A stretch of 64,000 bases of DNA. It comes from JANXUR01 sp038229415. GTDB taxonomy: Bacteria > Acidobacteriota > Terriglobia > Terriglobales > Acidobacteriaceae. Within the stretch, counting starts at the first letter, position 1. The number at the start of each line of letters is the position of its first letter. Positions 25,844 through 35,004 of the stretch are shown in pieces. A model generated the notes under the pieces. That model made no database searches and was not told the origin of the DNA. It saw only the letters and a program-made list of their open reading frames with translations. The stretch covers positions 62,001 through 126,000 of the forward strand of contig JBBROM010000007.1 of NCBI GenBank assembly GCA_038229415.1, in the 5' to 3' direction. A program made the position numbers and the translations under genes.

Positions 25844-27127
25844 TTAGTGCTTGTGATGCACGGGCGGCTTCTTGGGGGCTGGCTCCTTTTTTGGTTGCGG
25901 CAGCGTCCCATTATCTAGCGTCATCATGAACGAAGGACTGGCTGTGTAGGATGCGAAGGTACCACCGAAAACTATGGTGTCGCCGACCTTCGGCATCAGT
26001 TTGGCCGGAATGATCTCGGTCATTTTGAGGGTTACGTCCGGCTTGCTTGCATCAATATCCTCTACGCTAGCGGCGAGCGTGAGTGTATCGGCCATCACTG
26101 TAATCACCTTGCCACCGAGCTGGATTGGCGTACCTTTAATCGCGTCCCAAATTTTAGTCTTCTGTGCCTCGGATCCGTCAGTCAGCGCAAACTGCCATAG
26201 ACCGAAGTCCCACTCCTTGGGATCTTTCTTCAGGAAGTCGTTGACCTGATCCGCTGGCGAGGGCGGCGGCGGTGCTGCAGCGATCACAAAGCCCGCTGGA
26301 GGCGCATTGTTCGCAGCAGCGGCAGTCTGTACAGCATCCCATCCGTCATCGCCACCGTGGAACTTCTTATAACGACGCGCGCCGTAGTCACCAATGGACT
26401 TCTTCTGCGCCGGAGTCTGAGCCAAGCTCAGGGCTCGTGCCACATAGAACAAGCCGTTCACATCGTCCGAGGGCTTGCTGGACAGCATCGCGATGCCCAA
26501 CTGATAGACGCTCTGCAAGTCCTTGGGGTTGGCATCCGCAGCCAGCTTTAAGTACTGAATGGCCGTCGGATAATCCTTCAGCTGGAAGGCTGCTCCGCCA
26601 ACAATCCCGTTCAGAGCATCAGTAAAGGCCTTTTTCTGGTTGGCAAAGTCGGCATCGGCTACACCGTCCGGCTTGGCCATCACGCCTACGCCAGAGAGAC
26701 CCTGCTTGCCATACTTCTCCGCAGACGCAAAATTATTGTCCGGATCTTGTTTTTGCAAGCCCGCCTGATTCTTAAAGTAGGCAGCTACGACGTTGGCGCG
26801 CACGTTATTCGGAAATGCATCCGCCATCTTGACCGCGGTTTCCGCCAGCTTAACGCCGTTCTGCGCCTGCTGGTAGGCACCCAGCAGAGATTCCATCGCA
26901 TCTTCCTTCACCACGCTGCTGGGGTACTGGGTGAGGAACGACTCCAATCCGCTAGCTTTGGCCGCCGGATCGGTCTGCTTGATGGCGTTGTCGTAGGCAT
27001 TAAACTCGGCTGGGTCTTTGATGGTTTTGGTGGCAGTGGCGGCCGCAGGCGCAGTTTGCGCTGCACTTTGCCCCACAACGATCATTGCGGCCAGAAACAG
27101 CGCAAGCGTGACAAACGTCTTCTTCAT
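25844..27127 (-). CDS. Secreted TPR-containing protein
   Basis: The 427-residue protein has a signal peptide (MKKTFVTLALFLAAMIVVGQ, cleavage near SAAQT). Helical repeats with a tetratricopeptide-like pattern run from about 30 to 280 (for example the DYPTAIQYLKLAADANPKDL region). A beta-rich C-terminal part follows (LGGKVITVMADTLTLAASV), then a Pro/Lys/His tail ending PPVHHKH. It is likely a periplasmic scaffold protein. I start at ATG 27127, where AAGGAG has better spacing than for the ATG two codons upstream. The His/Lys tail could bind metal, but no more can be said. Confidence 0.75.
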   Translation of the reverse strand: MKKTFVTLALFLAAMIVVGQSAAQTAPAAATATKTIKDPAEFNAYDNAIKQTDPAAKASGLESFLTQYPSSVVKEDAMESLLGAYQQAQNGVKLAETAVKMADAFPNNVRANVVAAYFKNQAGLQKQDPDNNFASAEKYGKQGLSGVGVMAKPDGVADADFANQKKAFTDALNGIVGGAAFQLKDYPTAIQYLKLAADANPKDLQSVYQLGIAMLSSKPSDDVNGLFYVARALSLAQTPAQKKSIGDYGARRYKKFHGGDDGWDAVQTAAAANNAPPAGFVIAAAPPPPSPADQVNDFLKKDPKEWDFGLWQFALTDGSEAQKTKIWDAIKGTPIQLGGKVITVMADTLTLAASVEDIDASKPDVTLKMTEIIPAKLMPKVGDTIVFGGTFASYTASPSFMMTLDNGTLPQPKKEPAPKKPPVHHKH

Positions 27128-27465
27128 TCTCATAAGCTCCTTAACGTCTCGGGAAAACTGCGATGCCGATATGCTCTCACATCCTGCCAACTTTCCGGCA
27201 GAGCGCTTGGCTTGCGGCCGCATTATGGGTCAGGACTAGCCCTGAAGCCTTCAACCACCCCTACCTTCCCCTCTTCCCTCAAGAGAAGGCTGCTCCAGAT
27301 GTCATCCGCCAGTTCCGAGGATTATAAGGATGCCTCTCGGAGATGGCAAGCCGTCCCGCAACATCTTTTCCCGCGAGAGCATTTTCACCCCCGCTCGCAC
27401 TATGATGCACACAGCTCCGTGCAAGATGTAAGACCCCGTTTGGAGCAGAAAGGTTCCAGCATCGT
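27128..27465. other. 338-bp divergent intergenic region
   Basis: It separates the TPR gene (minus) from the SDR gene (plus). TATGAT at 27401-27406 is a possible -10 for the SDR gene, without a convincing -35. I see no open frame with coding character, no RNA gene and no strong inverted repeat. Confidence 0.4.
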
Positions 27466-28200
27466 ATGAATCTACTAGATCCCGCCGCGGAATCCCGTCT
27501 GAGTGGTAAGGTCGCGGTAGTCACCGGCGCAGGCAGCGGCATTGGAGCCGCCATCGCCCGGCAGTTTGCGGCACTGGGAGCCACCGTAGTGCTTTGCGGA
27601 CGCCGGTTGGAGGTTCTGGAAACTGCGGCAGCCTTGATTCATTCCACCGGAGGGGAGGCCTATCCCATCCAATGCGACGTTTCGCATCTCGAATCGGTAG
27701 GTGCCCTCGCCACCGAAGTTGCCCGCCGATTCGAGCGAGTGGACATTTTGGTAAACAATGCCGGAGTAGGCGGCTCCAGCCGCAAGCTGCACGAAGTTGA
27801 CCCCGAGGAGTGGGATCGCATCTTCAACACCAACCTGCGCGGCGTCTTCTACTGCATGCGGGCCTTTACGCCGCTTATGCTCGTCACCGGCGGCGACATC
27901 ATCAACATCTCCTCGGTAGTGGGCAGGAACCCATTACCCAACGGCGCGGCCTATGCCGCGTCCAAGTGGGGACTCAACGGCCTTAGCTACTCGGCTGCGG
28001 AAGAGCTGCGGGAGCAGGGCATCCGGGTGTCGGTTGTTTGCCCCGCCTCCACTGAAACGGACTTTAGCCCGCACAGCGGCAAGGACGCCGCCAAGATGCT
28101 GCAACCGGAAGATGTAGCTCACGTAGTGGCGATGCTGGTCACGCAGGCGCCCCGCTCGTTTGTGAGCGATATTGTACTGCGCCCCATCCGCAAGCCATGA
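27466..28200 (+). CDS. Short-chain dehydrogenase/reductase (SDR)
   Basis: The 244-residue Rossmann oxidoreductase has the cofactor motif TGAGSGIG (about 20-27), CGRR after the second strand, which favours NADP(H), the NNAG motif (about 92-95), a catalytic Ser in INISSVVG and the YAASK active-site pair near 160. The substrate is unknown; 3-oxoacyl-ACP reductase-like or sugar alcohol activity are both possible. It stands upstream of a YtxH-type gene, with an 85-bp gap, and is probably independent of it. Confidence 0.88.
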   Translation: MNLLDPAAESRLSGKVAVVTGAGSGIGAAIARQFAALGATVVLCGRRLEVLETAAALIHSTGGEAYPIQCDVSHLESVGALATEVARRFERVDILVNNAGVGGSSRKLHEVDPEEWDRIFNTNLRGVFYCMRAFTPLMLVTGGDIINISSVVGRNPLPNGAAYAASKWGLNGLSYSAAEELREQGIRVSVVCPASTETDFSPHSGKDAAKMLQPEDVAHVVAMLVTQAPRSFVSDIVLRPIRKP

Positions 28201-28285
28201 GTAACTTGCTCTAAGGCTCATGTGAGTTTGAATCCCCTTTCGCCGGATGCTACCATCGGCTTTAGGCAGTATTTCGGAGGTTTTT

Positions 28286-28603
28286 ATGGCAGACAATAGC
28301 GGTGGCAATCTGTTGTGGTTTTTGGCAGGCATAGGCATTGGTGCGGTGGCTGGCGTTTTATATGCCCCCCGCGCTGGCGAAGAAACCCGTAACGTACTGC
28401 GCGAACGCGCCGTTCAAGGACGCGACATCGTGACTGAAAAGGCCCGTGCAACTCGCGAGCAAGCTTCTGACTGGGTGGACAAGGGACGCGACACGCTCAA
28501 CGATCAGCGTGACCGCCTCCGGACGGCAGTGGAAACCGGCTTCCAGAAGTATCGCGCGGCCACGATTGTGGATGAGCCCGAGGATGTGGCTCCCGGAGTC
28601 TAG
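28286..28603 (+). CDS. YtxH domain protein
   Basis: The 105-residue protein begins with a Gly-rich membrane helix (LLWFLAGIGIGAVAGVLYAP, residues 9-28) followed by RAGEETR, the hallmark of YtxH proteins. An amphipathic helical tail completes it. Such proteins are small membrane-associated stress proteins of unclear mechanism. GGAGG lies five bases before ATG 28286. The next gene encodes another membrane-anchored helical protein, so the pair may act together. Confidence 0.85.
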   Translation: MADNSGGNLLWFLAGIGIGAVAGVLYAPRAGEETRNVLRERAVQGRDIVTEKARATREQASDWVDKGRDTLNDQRDRLRTAVETGFQKYRAATIVDEPEDVAPGV

Positions 28604-28707
28604 TCTACTGTGTACAAGTGAAGTGCGGGGCGCTGCCTAGCGCCCCATCAAGACGTGCAGTCAGCACTTCTCCACTAGCTGGCGCACGAGGAGGATTTCC
28701 TAGCCCG

Positions 28708-29229
28708 ATGAGTTCCCTAGATCAGTGGATGGTGCTCTTCGACGCCGCCGTCTCCATTGCAGTAATTTTGCAGATGGTGATCCTGTTCGCACTCTTCCTC
28801 ACCGTGCGCAAAGCGCTCGCCCAGATGCAAGTTCTCTCCGGAGAGATGCGCGACAAGGCGATTCCAGCGATTGAATCCGCACACTCGCTGCTAAAGGACT
28901 CGCGCCCCAAGATTGACGCAATCCTTGAGAACACCACCAAGACCAGTGAGCTGGCGCGACTGAATATGGCTAAGCTCGACAGCTCCTTGAGCGATGTGCT
29001 CGACCGCGGCCGCAAGCAGATCATTCGCACCGATGCACTTGTAACCCGCACCCTCGATCGCGTGGAAGAGACTTCGGAGATTGTGCATCGCACCGTGGTA
29101 TCGCCCGTGCGTAAATTTAGCGCGATTGTAGAAGGGGTAACGGCGGGTCTGGAGCACTTTCTGGGCAAGAATCGCAATCCGGGTAATGGGCGCCGCAAAG
29201 ATGCCCCGCAAGACGATCTATTTATTTAG
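28708..29229 (+). CDS. DUF948-like membrane-anchored helical protein
   Basis: The 173-residue protein has one N-terminal membrane helix (about 11-33) and a long helical region that resembles DUF948 proteins. Downstream genes of YtxH partners often encode such proteins, which supports the assignment. The Shine-Dalgarno GAGGAGG lies rather far (13 bases) before ATG 28708; a start further upstream at 28618 is less likely because it lacks the membrane-helix-first layout. The role is unknown, perhaps envelope stress. Confidence 0.65.
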   Translation: MSSLDQWMVLFDAAVSIAVILQMVILFALFLTVRKALAQMQVLSGEMRDKAIPAIESAHSLLKDSRPKIDAILENTTKTSELARLNMAKLDSSLSDVLDRGRKQIIRTDALVTRTLDRVEETSEIVHRTVVSPVRKFSAIVEGVTAGLEHFLGKNRNPGNGRRKDAPQDDLFI

Positions 29230-29260
29230 ATCCTTTCCAACGTGTCTAATTATTTTCAGG

Positions 29261-29298
29261 CTGTCATTCTGAGCGAAGCGAAGAATCCCTACCACGCC
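29261..29298. repeat. Intergenic repeat of the GTCATYCTGAGCG family
   Basis: CTGTCATTCTGAGCGAAGCG followed by AAGAATCCCTACC matches the ends of the elements at 47957-48029 and 48225-48289. It lacks the internal hairpin of those copies. It lies in the gap between two genes whose 3' ends converge. Confidence 0.55.
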
Positions 29299-29324
29299 AC
29301 GAAGCCGAGAAGCCGAATAGAGAA

Positions 29325-30473
29325 TCAGCGGGCTTGGCGAATCCAGCCGCCACCCACGACAGTCTCTCCGTCGTAGAACACCGCAGCCTGACCGGGCGTA
29401 ATCGCACGCTGTGGCTCATCAAACATCACTCGCACTTCGCTCTTGCCAGAGTGTTCGCCAGCCGCCTCAATCGTCGCCAGCGCTGGTTCATGGCGATGCC
29501 GAATCTTGACTGCGGCTCGGATGCTCTGGCTCTCCGGCAATCCATCTATCGCAATCCAGTTCACGCGGTCCACGCGCATCTCGCGAGCCAGCAACTCTTC
29601 GTCACGCCCCACTACAACACGATGCGACTCCGGATGAATCTGCAGGACATACACCGGCTCGCCTGTCGCCACGCCGAGTCCTTTGCGCTGGCCCACCGTA
29701 AAGTTGTGGATGCCGCCATGCTCGGCGATCACTTCTCCGCTCGCCGTCACCAGTTCGCCCGAGGTGTCCGGCAATTGCTGCGCCTGCTCCTCCAGATACG
29801 CCTCGATGAAACGCTTGTAATCATTGCCCGGAACGAAGCAAATCTCCTGCGAGTCCGGCTTTTCCGCAAGCGCCAATCCTGCCTCGCGTGCTCGCTCCCG
29901 CACCTCGGGCTTGGTGAGATGCCCGAGCGGAAACATCGTTCGCGAAAGCTGCTCCTGCGTTAGGCCGAATAGAAAGTACGTCTGATCCTTGGCACGATCC
30001 GCCGGACGCTTCAACAGCCAGCGCCCGCTCGTCTCGTCAAACTCATTGCGCGCATAGTGGCCAGTGGCGATCCAGTCCGAACCCACCTGCCGCGCTGTCG
30101 TGATGAACTGATCAAACTTGATGTGGTCATTGCACAAGCTGCAAGGAATCGGTGTGCGCCCGGCAAGATACTCCGCCACAAACGGCTTGACCACATCGCG
30201 CTCGAAGCGCTCCTCATGATTCACCACGTAATACGGAATGCCAATCTGCCGCGCCACCGCGCGCGCGTCGTATACATCGTCGAGCGAGCAGCAGCGCCCG
30301 GTGACCTGCTCCGGCATACCTTCTTTGCCAGAAAGCCGCCGCTGATTCCACAATTGCATCGTCAGTCCGACGACGTTGTGCCCCTCGGCGTGCAGCATCG
30401 CTGCCACGGCAGAAGAATCCACGCCGCCAGACATGGCGACCGCGATATTGCGCTTTGTAATTACCTCTGTCAT
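29325..30473 (-). CDS. mnmA: tRNA-specific 2-thiouridylase MnmA
   Basis: The enzyme puts the 2-thio group on U34 of tRNA-Lys, -Glu and -Gln, using ATP and a persulfide. The 382-residue protein has the PP-loop SGGVDS (15-20), the catalytic nucleophile Cys114 in PCSLCNDHIKF, the second active Cys212 in QEICFVPG, and a C-terminal beta-barrel domain. Its ATG overlaps the stop of the upstream cysteine desulfurase gene by four bases (ATGA), so the sulfur donor and the thiolase are made together. No TusA-E relay genes are present nearby. Confidence 0.95.
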   Translation of the reverse strand: MTEVITKRNIAVAMSGGVDSSAVAAMLHAEGHNVVGLTMQLWNQRRLSGKEGMPEQVTGRCCSLDDVYDARAVARQIGIPYYVVNHEERFERDVVKPFVAEYLAGRTPIPCSLCNDHIKFDQFITTARQVGSDWIATGHYARNEFDETSGRWLLKRPADRAKDQTYFLFGLTQEQLSRTMFPLGHLTKPEVRERAREAGLALAEKPDSQEICFVPGNDYKRFIEAYLEEQAQQLPDTSGELVTASGEVIAEHGGIHNFTVGQRKGLGVATGEPVYVLQIHPESHRVVVGRDEELLAREMRVDRVNWIAIDGLPESQSIRAAVKIRHRHEPALATIEAAGEHSGKSEVRVMFDEPQRAITPGQAAVFYDGETVVGGGWIRQAR

Positions 30474-31672
30474 AAACTCTTAGCCATCGCCCGATGCCAC
30501 GTCGGCGAAATCTCTCTCAGCCGCGCCACCGTTTGCGGAATCAGTTCCAGCGCAAAGTCTACTTCTTCATCCGTATTCTGCTTGCCCAGACTCAGACGAA
30601 TGCTGCCCCGCGCCCGCTCGCCGCCGAGGCCCATCGCCGTCAGCACATGCGAAGGCTCAATTGCGCCCGACGAACACGCCGCCCCCGTAGAACACGCCAG
30701 CCCCTTCAGGTCGAGCGCAATAATCAGCGGCTCGCCCTCAATGTGATCGAAGTAGAGATTCGTTGTGTTGGGCACACGCAGGGCGTTTCCGCTCACAGCT
30801 CCGTGCGCATCCGAACCATTCACCCCCGCCGACTCCACCTGCGCCAAAATTCCCTGCTCCAGCCGATCGCGCATCGCCGCCATGCGCTCGGCAGCACCGT
30901 TCGCAAGGCCCTCGCGGGCAATTTCTGCTGCCTTGCCCAGCGCGACGATGCCCGGTACATTCTCCGTTCCTGCGCGGCGTGAACGCTCATGCCGACCGCC
31001 GTAAAACATCGGCTGCAACTTCGTCCCCTTGCGGACGTAAAGCGCTCCCACGCCCTGCGGCGCGTGCAACTTGTGACCCGATATGCTCAGCAAGCTCACA
31101 CCTAGTGCTCGAACGTCCAGCGGCACCTTGCCAGCTGCCTGCACGGCATCGGTGTGGAAGGCGACACCTGCCTCATTTGCGACCTTACCAATCTCGGCGA
31201 TGGGCTGGATCACGCCCGTCTCGTTGTTCGCGAACATCACGCTGATCAGCTTGGTGTTGGGATGCAGCGCACGGCGCACGTCCTCCGGATCAATCAGCCC
31301 GCAGCCGTCAACAGGAACATAGGTGACTTCCCCGCCCTGCGCACCCATCTCCTGCCAATGCTCCGCCGAGTTCAGCACCGCATGATGCTCAACTGTCGTG
31401 GTAATCAGATGATCCCCGGGCTTAAGCGTACCGAACAGTGCCAAATTGTCGCCCTCAGTGCCGCCGCTGGTGAATACGACCTCTGCCGGACGGCAACCGA
31501 ACAGCTTCGCCACAGAATCGCGCGCCTGCTCCACGGCAGCCCGCGCATCCTGCCCATGATGGTGAATGGACGAGGCGTTGCCCACATTCGACTCCAGCCA
31601 CGGACGCATCGCCGCAAACACTTCTGGAAGAAGCGGCGTAGTGGCGTTGTTGTCGAAGTAAACGCGGCGCAT
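30470..31672 (-). CDS. Cysteine desulfurase (NifS/IscS family)
   Basis: The PLP enzyme releases sulfur from cysteine as a persulfide. In the 400-residue protein Lys201 (SISGHKLHAPQG) is the Schiff-base lysine, His97-His98 follow TTTVE at the cofactor site, and Cys333 in ACSSGAIEP is the persulfide carrier. The short active loop points to the NifS/IscS group rather than SufS. Translational overlap with mnmA suggests it mainly feeds tRNA thiolation, though Fe-S cluster supply is possible too. Confidence 0.92.
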   Translation of the reverse strand: MRRVYFDNNATTPLLPEVFAAMRPWLESNVGNASSIHHHGQDARAAVEQARDSVAKLFGCRPAEVVFTSGGTEGDNLALFGTLKPGDHLITTTVEHHAVLNSAEHWQEMGAQGGEVTYVPVDGCGLIDPEDVRRALHPNTKLISVMFANNETGVIQPIAEIGKVANEAGVAFHTDAVQAAGKVPLDVRALGVSLLSISGHKLHAPQGVGALYVRKGTKLQPMFYGGRHERSRRAGTENVPGIVALGKAAEIAREGLANGAAERMAAMRDRLEQGILAQVESAGVNGSDAHGAVSGNALRVPNTTNLYFDHIEGEPLIIALDLKGLACSTGAACSSGAIEPSHVLTAMGLGGERARGSIRLSLGKQNTDEEVDFALELIPQTVARLREISPTWHRAMAKSL

Positions 31673-31740
31673 AGGGAGAGGAACCTACTCTATATAGATT
31701 CTACGCGAGGGCAACGCGACGCAAGCATCGGACAAACGAA

Positions 31741-31762
31741 GCGGGTGCCGCAAGGCACCCGC
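31741..31762 (-). terminator. Terminator after citrate synthase
   Basis: GCGGGTGCC (31741-31749) and GGCACCCGC (31754-31762) pair perfectly over 9 bp with a GCAA loop. TTCGTTTG follows on the minus strand, the direction of the citrate synthase gene; ATTTT follows on the plus strand. Confidence 0.7.
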
Positions 31763-31801
31763 GATTTTGCTGGCCACTGGGAACTGGCAACCGGCAACTC
31801 C

Positions 31802-32938
31802 CTAGCGGCTCTCCATCGGCGGGTACGGCGCAGGATGCGCTGGCCCCGTGTAATCTGCGCGAGGACGAATCAGGCGGTTGTCATCGAGCTGCTCGATCAC
31901 ATGCGCGGCCCATCCGCTGATGCGCGATAGCGCAAAGATCGGCGTGAACAGATCAATATCGAGCCCGAGCATGTGATACGTAGACGCCGAATAAAAGTCC
32001 ACGTTGGCGTTCAGGTTCTTTTCCTTCTTGATGAACTCCTGCATCTGGTGCGACCAGTCGTACCAGCGCGAGTCGCCAGTCGTCTTGCTCAGGCTCTCCG
32101 ACATCTTGGCCAAATGCACGGCGCGGGGGTCAAGCACCTTGTACACGCGATGACCCATCCCCGGTACCTTCTTCTTCTCGGCCAGCATCGCCCTCACCTT
32201 CGCCACCGGATCTTCGCCCGTCTTGGCGATTTCCAGCAGCAGACGCATCACGTCTTCATTCGCCCCGCCATGCAGCGGGCCCTTGAGCGCGCCAATCGCA
32301 GAGGTGATCGCCGAGTGCATATCGGAGAGCGTCGCCGCTGTAACACGCGCCGCGAAGGTGGAAGCATTCAGCTCGTGATCTGCATGAAGAATCAGCGCCA
32401 AATCCAGCGTCTTGGTTGCGGTGTCGCTGGGCTTTTCGCCGTTCAGCATTAGCAAAAAATTGCCCGCGTGGGACAACAACTTGTCGGGCTCCACGAGTGC
32501 CTTGCCCTTGCGAATCCGGTCGAAGTTGGCCACAATCATTGCCATCTGCGAGGTGATGCGGATCGCCTTGCGCACGTTGGCGTCGTGGTCTCCCTTGTTG
32601 GCATCGGCATCGTACAAGCCGAGCATCGAGGTCGCGGTGCGCAGCACGTCCATCGGCTTGGAAGAGGTCGGCACCAGTCGCAGCAAGTCATTCACCGCCG
32701 ACGGCAACTGCCGCTCCGCCGCAAGATCAGCGTTCAGCTTCGCAAGTTCCTCGGACTTGGGGAAGCGTCCGTACCATAGCAAATAACAGACTTCCTCAAA
32801 GTTCGACTTGACGGCCAGCTCATTGATCTCCACGCCACGATAGGCGAGAATGCCTGCCGCGCCGTCAATGTAACAAATGCTGGATGTGGTCGCGACAATG
32901 CCTTCCAGGCCTTTGGGCGCTTGGCTTCCGCTCGACAT
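31802..32938 (-). CDS. Citrate synthase (citrate/2-methylcitrate type)
   Basis: The enzyme condenses acetyl-CoA, or propionyl-CoA for the methylcitrate type, with oxaloacetate. The 378-residue length fits the short bacterial/archaeal class. Active-site segments are LHADHELNAS (184-193), GPLHGGANEDV near 221-231 and the PGMGHRVYK motif with its histidine near 263. I start at ATG 32938, with GAGG seven bases upstream; a GTG four codons earlier would overlap that site. No other TCA or prp genes adjoin it, so citrate and methylcitrate roles cannot be separated. Confidence 0.9.
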   Translation of the reverse strand: MSSGSQAPKGLEGIVATTSSICYIDGAAGILAYRGVEINELAVKSNFEEVCYLLWYGRFPKSEELAKLNADLAAERQLPSAVNDLLRLVPTSSKPMDVLRTATSMLGLYDADANKGDHDANVRKAIRITSQMAMIVANFDRIRKGKALVEPDKLLSHAGNFLLMLNGEKPSDTATKTLDLALILHADHELNASTFAARVTAATLSDMHSAITSAIGALKGPLHGGANEDVMRLLLEIAKTGEDPVAKVRAMLAEKKKVPGMGHRVYKVLDPRAVHLAKMSESLSKTTGDSRWYDWSHQMQEFIKKEKNLNANVDFYSASTYHMLGLDIDLFTPIFALSRISGWAAHVIEQLDDNRLIRPRADYTGPAHPAPYPPMESR

Positions 32939-33064
32939 ATGATGCCTCACAGACTACGTAAGATGAATTGGGATTTCGCTGTTGCTGCCCGCACGGAAGG
33001 AAACTGCGTGGGTCACCGCAACCTATTGTTATACATGGAACGACAGCAACTTTCCAGCGCGGTT

Positions 33065-33682
33065 CTACTGGCCCGAAAACGCTTCGGCTTGGGCTCGTCC
33101 CGCCAATGCAGCCTTGAACTCCAGACAAATCCGCAGCCGCCAGCGCACGTAGCCGCACAACCCGAACATCGCGAGCACCCCTAACGCTGGATCCGCGAAC
33201 ACCAACAACTGCGTGGCGATATACCCGAGTCCGAACTGCCAATTGATGCCAGGATTCGGCATACACCAGCGTGCAAAGCGGCCAAGCTCAAGCGGCCATT
33301 TGAAGATCCAGTAAAAATTGTAGAAAGGAATGAAGTGAAACCCTACCGCACGTTTCGCAGAGATCGGATGCTCCCACCCCGGAGTAGCCCTCGCCACTAT
33401 GTGGAAGCGATAAATGCAGAAATAATAAAAGATCGTGCAAACCACAGACATGCCCAACAGCGGAACCGTAGACCATTCGGTTCCCGGCGGCAGTTTGTCA
33501 GGGAGCGCTTCCGGGGCAATGCCCTGCTTTTGGAGCGACCAAATGAAAAACAACTGCGCGGCCCAAAACCCGAGTGCACACAAATAGCCCCAACTGGTGT
33601 CCGGCAGCTGCTTTACCAATTCCGCAAAGACCTGCGAGTCCTGCAAACCGTTCGCGGAAGAATCTGGCAACTCTTGCGGCAT
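33065..33682 (-). CDS. Integral membrane protein of unknown function
   Basis: The 205-residue protein has about four hydrophobic helices (about 30-50, 72-98, 112-132 and 150-178). The motif ISAKRAVGFHFIPFYNFYWI near residue 105 occurs in a broad group of uncharacterised bacterial membrane proteins, often with DUF4328-type labels; I am not sure of the exact family. No signal peptide or catalytic motif is visible. It stands alone between citrate synthase and the amidohydrolase operon. Confidence 0.65.
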   Translation of the reverse strand: MPQELPDSSANGLQDSQVFAELVKQLPDTSWGYLCALGFWAAQLFFIWSLQKQGIAPEALPDKLPPGTEWSTVPLLGMSVVCTIFYYFCIYRFHIVARATPGWEHPISAKRAVGFHFIPFYNFYWIFKWPLELGRFARWCMPNPGINWQFGLGYIATQLLVFADPALGVLAMFGLCGYVRWRLRICLEFKAALAGRAQAEAFSGQ

Positions 33683-33765
33683 GAAACTAGTCTATCGCGT
33701 TCGTGCGGGAAGCTTTGCAATAGGAAAACCTCTGTGCCTCAGTGCTTCTGTAGCAGATTTTGCTC

Positions 33766-34608
33766 TTATTCCGGCCAAATCTCCAGCGCCGTCCCTGAGA
33801 GAATCCGCTGCTTCGCCGTCTCACTCAGCGACAATGCGCGGAAGTCGGCCAAGTTGTGTTCAATCCCACGCAGACCCGGCCCGGCCCAGTCCGACCCAAA
33901 GAGCGACCTGTGCGCGATCTGCTCCAGTCGCGGAAAATATTCGAGGAGCTTCTTCGGCGGAATGCTGCTGATGTCGAAGTAGAGATTGGGATGCCGACGC
34001 AGCAGAAAAAATGCCGTCTCCATGTATAGTGGACGGCCACCATGCGCCATGATCAGCTTGAGATTTGGAAAGTCTACCGCAACATCATCGAGCGGCATGG
34101 GGTCGGCGAACTTATTACGTGCGCCCGCGAAAATTGACGTGCCCGTATGCACCATCACCGGCACACTCTCAGCCTCGCAGATGCGATAGATGGTGGCTAA
34201 TCCGTCGAGTCCGTTCACATATTCATTCGCGGCAAACAGCTGATGCGGCGGATGAATCTTGATCATGCGCGCACCCATCGCCAGCACCTCGCGCAGATCG
34301 CCTTCCACGTTCCGCGAATGCTGCGGATTCACGCTACCGCACATCAGCAGGCGGCGCGGGTCGGTTTGCACGTACTTAGCCAGCCACGGATTGATCTCCG
34401 GCCCCGTGCCCATTACCTCAGGCGCAACGCAGCCGATAAGTACGACTCGATCCACGCCGCAGCCGTCGAGGTAGGTCAGCAGCCGCGCCGGCGAAGCCGC
34501 AAACTCGGCAATGCGCACAAACTCCTCAGGGGTACCCGCCATCTTGCCGCGCACCTCGGCCCGAAACATCTCCGGCGGCTGTATATGGACGTGGCAGTCA
34601 GTGATCAT
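33766..34608 (-). CDS. Amidohydrolase family protein (metal-dependent TIM barrel)
   Basis: The 280-residue protein has the amidohydrolase-2 signature: DCHVHIQP (4-11) on the first strand, KIHPPHQ mid-protein, VMVHTG, a MAHGGRP strand and FGSDWAGPG with the metal Asp. Such enzymes are hydrolases or decarboxylases; the substrate is unknown. ATG 34608 is used; a TTG four codons upstream is possible. It starts 15 bases after the second of two DUF3592-like genes, so the three form an operon. Confidence 0.82.
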   Translation of the reverse strand: MITDCHVHIQPPEMFRAEVRGKMAGTPEEFVRIAEFAASPARLLTYLDGCGVDRVVLIGCVAPEVMGTGPEINPWLAKYVQTDPRRLLMCGSVNPQHSRNVEGDLREVLAMGARMIKIHPPHQLFAANEYVNGLDGLATIYRICEAESVPVMVHTGTSIFAGARNKFADPMPLDDVAVDFPNLKLIMAHGGRPLYMETAFFLLRRHPNLYFDISSIPPKKLLEYFPRLEQIAHRSLFGSDWAGPGLRGIEHNLADFRALSLSETAKQRILSGTALEIWPE

Positions 34609-34623
34609 TTCATCCCGCAATTC

Positions 34624-35004
34624 TTATTCCAACACTTTGATACAGGAGTTCTGGGGATTGCCCGGCTCGTAGTGCACGATTACGACGCCCTTTTTCTCAA
34701 TCCGAACTGCGGCGGCGTCAGCATTGCTTCGATACTTAACGTAAATCCGGTCCACGCCGCCCCAGCTCGTCCCTTCTGCAAGAAATGAGAAGGAAACAAC
34801 CACTCGGTAGAGCCGCCTGCCAGCTCCCTCTACTTCAACCTTGAAGACATTCCCGTCGCAGATCACTGTTGCTTTGCGCCTGCGCCACCACCTAGGAATT
34901 TCCCACCAGGCTCCAACCAATGTAAAACCAAGGAACCCGAGCAAGAGATACCATAGCGTGCCGCTGGGATCCGATCCGTCTCCAAGAAGCGGGCCTAACA
35001 TCAT
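34624..35004 (-). CDS. DUF3592-like membrane protein, copy B
   Basis: The 126-residue protein has one membrane helix (about 16-38) and a C-terminal domain ending VIVHYEPGNPQNSCIKVLE. That ending parallels the VEVFYNPHKPEESVMKL segment of the gene just upstream, as in DUF3592 proteins. Its ATG overlaps the upstream stop codon (ATGA at 35004-35001), which fixes the start and implies translational coupling. Function is unknown. The upstream neighbour is a diverged paralogue. Confidence 0.7.
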   Translation of the reverse strand: MMLGPLLGDGSDPSGTLWYLLLGFLGFTLVGAWWEIPRWWRRRKATVICDGNVFKVEVEGAGRRLYRVVVSFSFLAEGTSWGGVDRIYVKYRSNADAAAVRIEKKGVVIVHYEPGNPQNSCIKVLE

